Shown here one piece after another: positions 58,851-64,000 of a DNA stretch of 64,000 nt. Positions within the stretch are counted from its first letter, which is position 1. Each line of letters starts with the position of its first letter. Position numbers and translations under genes: made by a program. Source of the stretch: Temnothorax longispinosus (Eukaryota > Arthropoda > Insecta > Hymenoptera > Formicidae); NCBI RefSeq assembly GCF_030848805.1, contig NC_092364.1, positions 1,364,001 through 1,428,000 on the forward strand, given 5' to 3'. The notes beneath the pieces are model-generated. The model ran no database searches. It was not told where the DNA came from and worked only from the letters and a program-made list of their open reading frames with translations.

Positions 58851-60081
58851 GGTATCCACGCAACGAGGAGATACATGCAGGAATCGATCTGTAAATTTTT
58901 GTATCTGATGTTAAGAAGTTTGAATATAAACATTTCTTTATTAGCAAGTAAAGTGTTATAAATTCAAGTTCTATTTATAATAAAGTTTAAGATGAAAGTA
59001 TTTAATTGCGAAGCCATACTTATAATAATCGAAATAATCGATATTCAGTGTCACTTTTTAATTTAAAAAGAATTGTTTCATACTTTTTTGAAAAAAGTTA
59101 ACTGATGTTTTACAATCAAACGAATATTCTTGATGAAAGAATGAAAAAAATGTGCGATAAATACGCGTACTCCCCGATAGAAATCTTTTTAAAACTCACA
59201 TATTTTATGTATCTCGAGAAACATTCCGTTCCATTTTTTTCATAATTTTGATTGAATACAGTAACCTAACCTTATAATATTTTGTTAGGACACAAGTAAA
59301 TGTATCACAAGGTCGGCAAGTAAATAAGAAGACGACTACATATGAATACAAATGTGAGAGCGCCCTCATTTAGTCGGAACATTGATAATATCAGAATATG
59401 TTATCGATATTATCGGTTTTGGGTAAAGAGGAAACTAAATTATTAATTTATTACTGCAATGTAAGAATAACGCTCGAATAATCTTTAGCGAGAAATTCCT
59501 CATTTTTCGTAATAAATTTGAAAGTTGAGAAATAAAAAAACATTTTTTGTAATAATTTCACGTAAAATAAAAGAGAACAAAATGTCATATACGTTATCAT
59601 GAATATAAAAGTGAAATATAATAGGTGCTTTCCATTTACATCAAAGCTCAGATAAATCTTACTTCTGTCTTTCTTTAACATGAATGTTGAAGAAAGACAG
59701 AAGTGAGATTTATCTGAGTTTTGATGTATTAAATGGAAAGCATCTAATATATATCCTCCGATCCTTTCTTTACATATCAAGAATTTTATCTCACTTTGCT
59801 GTATGAAATTTAATTAAAATAAAACAACAAGAAGTTACTCGTTGTTTTATAATGCTTTTGACAATATAACTTTAAAAGTATGCATTCTCGACGATAAATT
59901 ATACCGTTACGTTCGCATTATCCTGTCGAGTGGAATTCGATAGCAAGAAGAATCGTTTCCCTAGGAACGAGCAAACAATGTTGGAAAGGTGGTCTTCGTG
60001 AATCATTTTTCATCAAAATATTTCTCATTTAATTTGCGGACCGTTTTCTTTTTCGCTCCGAGCAAAATCGCGCGTTGCGGT
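58851..60081. other. Intergenic DNA between TDG and tektin-1
   Basis: The promoters of both divergent genes should lie here. A foldback element occupies 59624-59744. The rest is AT-rich with no supported exon. Confidence 0.4.
59624..59744. mobile_element. Foldback MITE upstream of tektin-1
   Basis: The left arm starts GGTGCTTTCCATTTACATCA and runs through CTCAGATAAATCT(T)ACTTCTGTCTTTCTT. The right arm is the near complement, around a 14-base loop. TA flanks both ends. It has no coding capacity. Confidence 0.75.
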
Positions 60082-62342
60082 ATGGCGAAGACCGAAACGG
60101 ACGTAAATCACGTGCCGTTTCTTCCCACCAGGTTTACCTCGAGGTTTACGCTGGACGAGTGGCATCTCGACAATCAGTTCAGGTATACCAGTAAGTCATG
60201 CGTGCGACATTACGCGAAATTACGAAAAATCCAGCTAAAATTGCCAGAGGTTCTCCGTACAAAACTCGCCAAGTTGCGTCCGTTTGAGATTGGAAATAGT
60301 GCTCTATTCCGGAAATGTATAAATTATAGATAAGGCAAATGAGTTTTTATCAGAAAATCGCGTGCACACGTCAGAGTCCGACCTCGTTTTTTTTCTTTTT
60401 TTTTATTCGATATATGACTGTAAATTCGACGAATTCAGATATCGATGTTCCGAGGCGCAAAGGGAATTATCGGATCGGCTCTTAGCCGAGGCGACACTTG
60501 CGTGCGAATCAGCCAAGGAAATCGTAAAAGCTAATAAGGAGGAGACGGATCATCGATTGCTAGAAAAGCTCAATGACATCGAATTTCGTAAGGGGGAATT
60601 GCTGCGAATAAGGAAGGACGGTGTCCTGGAAATCGATGCGCTGTCCGTATACAGAGAACGAATTACGGACGTGCTGAAGTCCGTGAAAAGAAACGCTCTC
60701 GCGATTTGCGAAAAATGTCTCGTTGCCAGGTGATTATATAATATTACGATTTCTTTGCTGGACTTTGAGTAATTTGTCGAGCAAAGTCCGGTTTCTCCTA
60801 AAATTAATTTTCTGAAAATGACAGGGAACGTAGACTGGGTATCGACTTGGTTCACGACGACGTCGAGAGGAGCCTGTTGAAGGAGCGCGAGGTGATACAA
60901 GGTGCGGAGAGTCTGTTGGGCCGAGTCTTGAAGGAGACTCGCGAGCAAATTCGTAAATTGAAAGCCACGCTGTATCACATCGATCAGGATCTCGTAAATA
61001 AGGAGAGCAATTTACGTATCGATCGTCGTAACGTGACTTTTAAGGAGACCGATTTCAATCTGAGTGTCCACCACGATACTTCACGCCTCGACCAATCGTG
61101 CGTAATATTGTGAGGGAGTATCTCTAAGTATTGCATATGATTTACATACATTATCATCGGAATACAATTTAAAACACTTAACCTTTAGCCGCGCCTATAT
61201 TGTGTTATGATGTCAGATATAATTAAACGTTTTTTTCGCTTTATGTGCACTGCAATAAATTAAGCTTTTGTATGTCGTTGTTTGTGTTTGACAATAATAA
61301 TGGTATAGGAAAATATAAAAAAAAAAGTAAGAGGTTTGTGCAAGATTAACTTAGCAAGTGTCTCTCAATTATATGTATCTATAATATAGCATATAATCTT
61401 AATTGCATGAAATATTCAAGAATATTGAAGTCACGTACAAAGGGACTGTTAAACGCAGGGTAGTAGAGTTAAATGAATGGGAACTACAAACGAATAGCAA
61501 TGTTATCGATGCGAATAAAGAAGTGAATAAGGCAAAGCAATTGCGCTGTTACATCGATACGATAATTAAGCAAACAATCGATGACTTGGCTAGACAGAAG
61601 GATGTCACAAACAAAGCTCTCAGGCAGCGTATCGAACAGACCAGAGAAGCAAAAACCAAATTGGAACTTCAGCATTCGGAGGTGTGTAAAAAAAAAAGAA
61701 AACTGATTTCCACAAAAATCTCACAGATAAATCTATTACTAATATTTAATAACAAAAATAAATAACATTTTAAGCGTTTTATTACCTTAACTCAAAAGTT
61801 TTGCTATTACTTATTGTCTTAAAATTTTATTGCAATTTTCTTTGTAGGTAATAAAACAGATTATCGTCATGACAAGCAATATCACGCACATAAAAAAGTC
61901 AATGGCTGATAAAGAAGGTTACATGGCTCTGGCTCATACAAGGCTAGGTCATCGATGTCAACGTCCAGGAATCGAACTCACCCAGGACTTGGTCGAAGCC
62001 AATCTCGTGAAGGAGATACACGAATTGCGGAATGTCGCGGCAAACCTCCAACGAATGCTCTGCGAGGTTTGTGACATCCGTTTCGTGTCTTGCTGTAGAG
62101 AATCTTAACTGTACAATTCCAACATTTGCAACACTAATTTGATAAACTTTGCGCAAACAGTAATCTTTTATTATTACGAGATTGTCGAGATATATATGTT
62201 GCAGGCAGAGGCGTCGCTACGTTTCTTACTCAAAACGCAGATTCAACTCGAGGAAAACATTAACGTGAAGACGAATACTTTGAAAATTGATGAGGTCGAA
62301 TGTATGACTTTACGTCAGAGTATGGATTATCATGCGTATTAG
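60082..62342 (+). CDS. TEKT1: Tektin-1
   Basis: Coiled-coil filament protein bound to doublet microtubules of cilia and sperm flagella. In an insect it is expected in sperm and ciliated sensory neurons (inference). Exons: 60082-60182, 60439-60729, 60825-61101, 61421-61681, 61848-62066 and 62205-62342, giving 428 residues against 418 in humans, with all phases agreeing. The match to tektin-1 rather than other tektins rests on ERRLGIDLVHDDVERSLLKE and EVIQGAESLLGR, followed by LNEWELQTNSNVIDANKEV. Nearly the whole chain is heptad-like. The tektin nonapeptide, usually RPNVELCRD, reads RPGIELTQD (349-357) after AHTRLGHRCQ. The donor of exon 3 (TGC/GTAATA at 61101) is the weakest junction; an alternative GTGCGT lies 6 bases before it. 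The ATG at 60082 gives the family-like MAKTETD...FLPTRF start. AATAAA is at 62507. Confidence 0.94.
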
Positions 62343-62506
62343 AAAGCTAATATTAAAGCATCTATGTTTTATATTTATATTTAGAGCTCCTCATCCATTA
62401 CCACAAATTCCGAATGTAATGTAATAGTACTTTATACCCGCTAAAATTTTTATGTCATAAATTTGTATACATGTAAGGGATACACATTCGAATTAAAAGT
62501 GTGACA

Positions 62507-62512
62507 AATAAA
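62507..62512 (+). terminator. Candidate polyadenylation signal (tektin-1)
   Basis: AATAAA about 165 bases after the tektin stop codon. Confidence 0.55.
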
Positions 62513-63446
62513 ATGAGTCATTGAGGCTTTTAATCTCTCACCGCAGGCATACTAGATTATGATTGTTAAGATATACCGCATGCCAAATTTTTTTATTCTG
62601 ACAAGGAAAAATTATTCATACTTACTTTGTAGTTCCTTTGACGTTAACAAAGTCACATTGTGGTCTGTTACAACACCCTTGACAAACAAGTTTTTTATAC
62701 TTTTATAAGCAAAAAATTAGAAGTATAATATAGAAATGTGTGGAATATAGTATAGGAATATATAAATATAATGATGTCACGGAAATGAATTTGTGAATGT
62801 CTCGCGAAAGGCGAGGAAACAAAAGTTATGAAACGAGGTCGTGTACCATTGACGCTTCTTCTTGCACTTCTTGTCGGTGCAATCATAGTCACGCGTAGTT
62901 GCAATCTCTCCTTTCCCTCTCCTCGTCGAAATAAAGCGAAAGACACGACGGATAGGCGAGTGGATGGTTTCAAGAACCGGTACACGCACGTGAAATGAAG
63001 GAGGGAGGGCGCTTTCATGAGCGGTGTAACCGACTTGCCGTTGCTATTTCATTTAGTCCGTATACTAACAGGAATCGAATCGGTCAGTGGATGTGCATAA
63101 GTATACTTGTTCCGTTCGCTGTAAAGAAGCTTATTTTCTTTGCGAAATACTCTCTTACTTTTTACCAAATCGTCGAAGAATTCGCGGTGCGGTGTGCGGT
63201 GTCTCGCGAGAACTACCCGGTGTGTATGTGCGATGTGCGCGTTGTAAAACGTGAATTTTGCGACAGCGAGTTGTTCTTTAATTAATAATATATATCAAAA
63301 ATATCAAGAGATGTTTTCACTGTCAATTTTAGTTCCTGTTATTTCGATCTTTGTGTGACATTTATTAAATGTTAAATTAATTGAATAAATTGGATAATTT
63401 AAATATTTATTTATTACATCTTTGTGTTTTTTAACGTTATATTACA
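62513..63446. other. Intergenic DNA and probable 5' region of the next gene
   Basis: A GC-richer part at 62780-63260 with short open frames on both strands is a probable promoter or 5' UTR region for the gene starting at 63447. No protein family is recognised in those frames. Confidence 0.35.
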
Positions 63447-63524
63447 ATGGCGGATACTATATCGACGATATCAGTTAATCACAACAATGGAATAAACGTT
63501 GGGCACATGGCCGACAAAGATTGT
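63447..63524 (+). CDS. First coding exon of an unrecognised gene, truncated by the window end
   Basis: ATG followed by 26 codons (MADTISTISVNHNNGINVGH, then MADKDC) that end at a perfect donor (TGT/GTAAGT) at 63524/63525. The hydrophilic, low-complexity peptide does not identify a family. No second exon is visible before 64000, so the gene continues beyond the window. Confidence 0.55.
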
Positions 63525-63811
63525 GTAAGTATTTCCATACAAATACAGATAAGACAGCGAGACAATAATTGTGTAAGCAATTTAAATATTGCTTAATGTA
63601 TCTATAATGTATGAATATAATTATATTAAAAATATAAATACATTTCTCCCTTTTAAATATAAAAGTTCGTTAAAATATGATCGGTACTATTTCTTTTATA
63701 ATATTAACACATAATCATCCAATAATAGCTATTAACAAATAAAGCTTAAATCTAGAGAATAATTATTTAATTATATTTATATATACAAGATACTTTTAAA
63801 AATTATTTAGG

Positions 63812-64000
63812 TATATAGAATTAAACTAGCATGCCCCGCGGCTTCGCTCGCGACCTCATATGCATGGCTCTCATACGCGTAGCGCTAGCTTTTGCTATTT
63901 TGCTATTTAGTCTCTACTCAAAAAGAATAAATACCGGGTAAAAAAATAACATCACAGGAAGATTCGGTCAATTATTTCCCGAAAGCGACTTTCGATATTG
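63812..64000 (+). repeat. Edge of a dispersed insect repeat
   Basis: TAAACTAGCATGCCCCGCGG followed by CTTCGCTCGCGACC is a GC-rich island in AT-rich DNA. It resembles the terminal segments of interspersed elements common in insect genomes (recognised by general resemblance only). It extends past the window. Confidence 0.4.

Overview
The window looks like nuclear DNA of an insect, most likely a hymenopteran and plausibly an ant. Introns are long and AT-rich with GT-AG borders, short CpG-rich patches sit at promoters, and every recognisable gene is an animal gene (R7 RGS protein, tektin, MICOS subunit, FAU fusion, TDG). The species assignment is inference. I rebuilt the gene models by hand from splice sites and checked that codon phase carries across each junction.

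Layout. 3.4-5.7 kb: four last exons of an unrecognised gene (+). 7.4-8.3 kb: Asterix/WDR83OS (-), head to head with the R-Ras gene Ras2 (8.8-10.8 kb, +). 11-31 kb: gene-poor and dense in repeats, with TTA-flanked foldback elements, nested palindromes, an inverted duplication of a 13.2-15.1 kb block near 29-30 kb, a GC-rich four-copy tandem repeat of about 290 bp, and an AACCGAAACC-type repeat family. A broken SPOP-like MATH-BTB gene copy lies inside it at 24.0-24.8 kb. 31.4-42.6 kb: a proton-linked monocarboxylate transporter (+) with a 7.6 kb first intron. 44.9-48.4 kb: an R7-family RGS protein (-), complete in 11 coding exons. 51.2-52.9 kb: MICOS subunit Mic26/27 (-). 54.1-55.2 kb: FAU, the ubiquitin-like/eS30 fusion (-), head to head with the cap-binding protein NCBP2 (56.1-56.9 kb, +). 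57.5-58.9 kb: thymine-DNA glycosylase (-). 60.1-62.3 kb: tektin-1 (+). 63.4 kb to the end: first coding exon of a gene that runs off the window.

The genes do not form a pathway. They are mostly housekeeping or neuronal/ciliary genes sharing two probable bidirectional promoters (Asterix/Ras2 and FAU/NCBP2).

The most striking signal is the SPOP-like copy. Its + strand is almost emptied of T, its amino-acid changes against the family are nearly all T-to-C changes (L to P, I to T, F to L or S, W to R, Y to H), and about half of the surviving T are followed by C. A second fragment 550 bp upstream keeps the T. This is what adenosine deamination of the opposite strand, as by ADAR, would leave in a retrocopied sequence.
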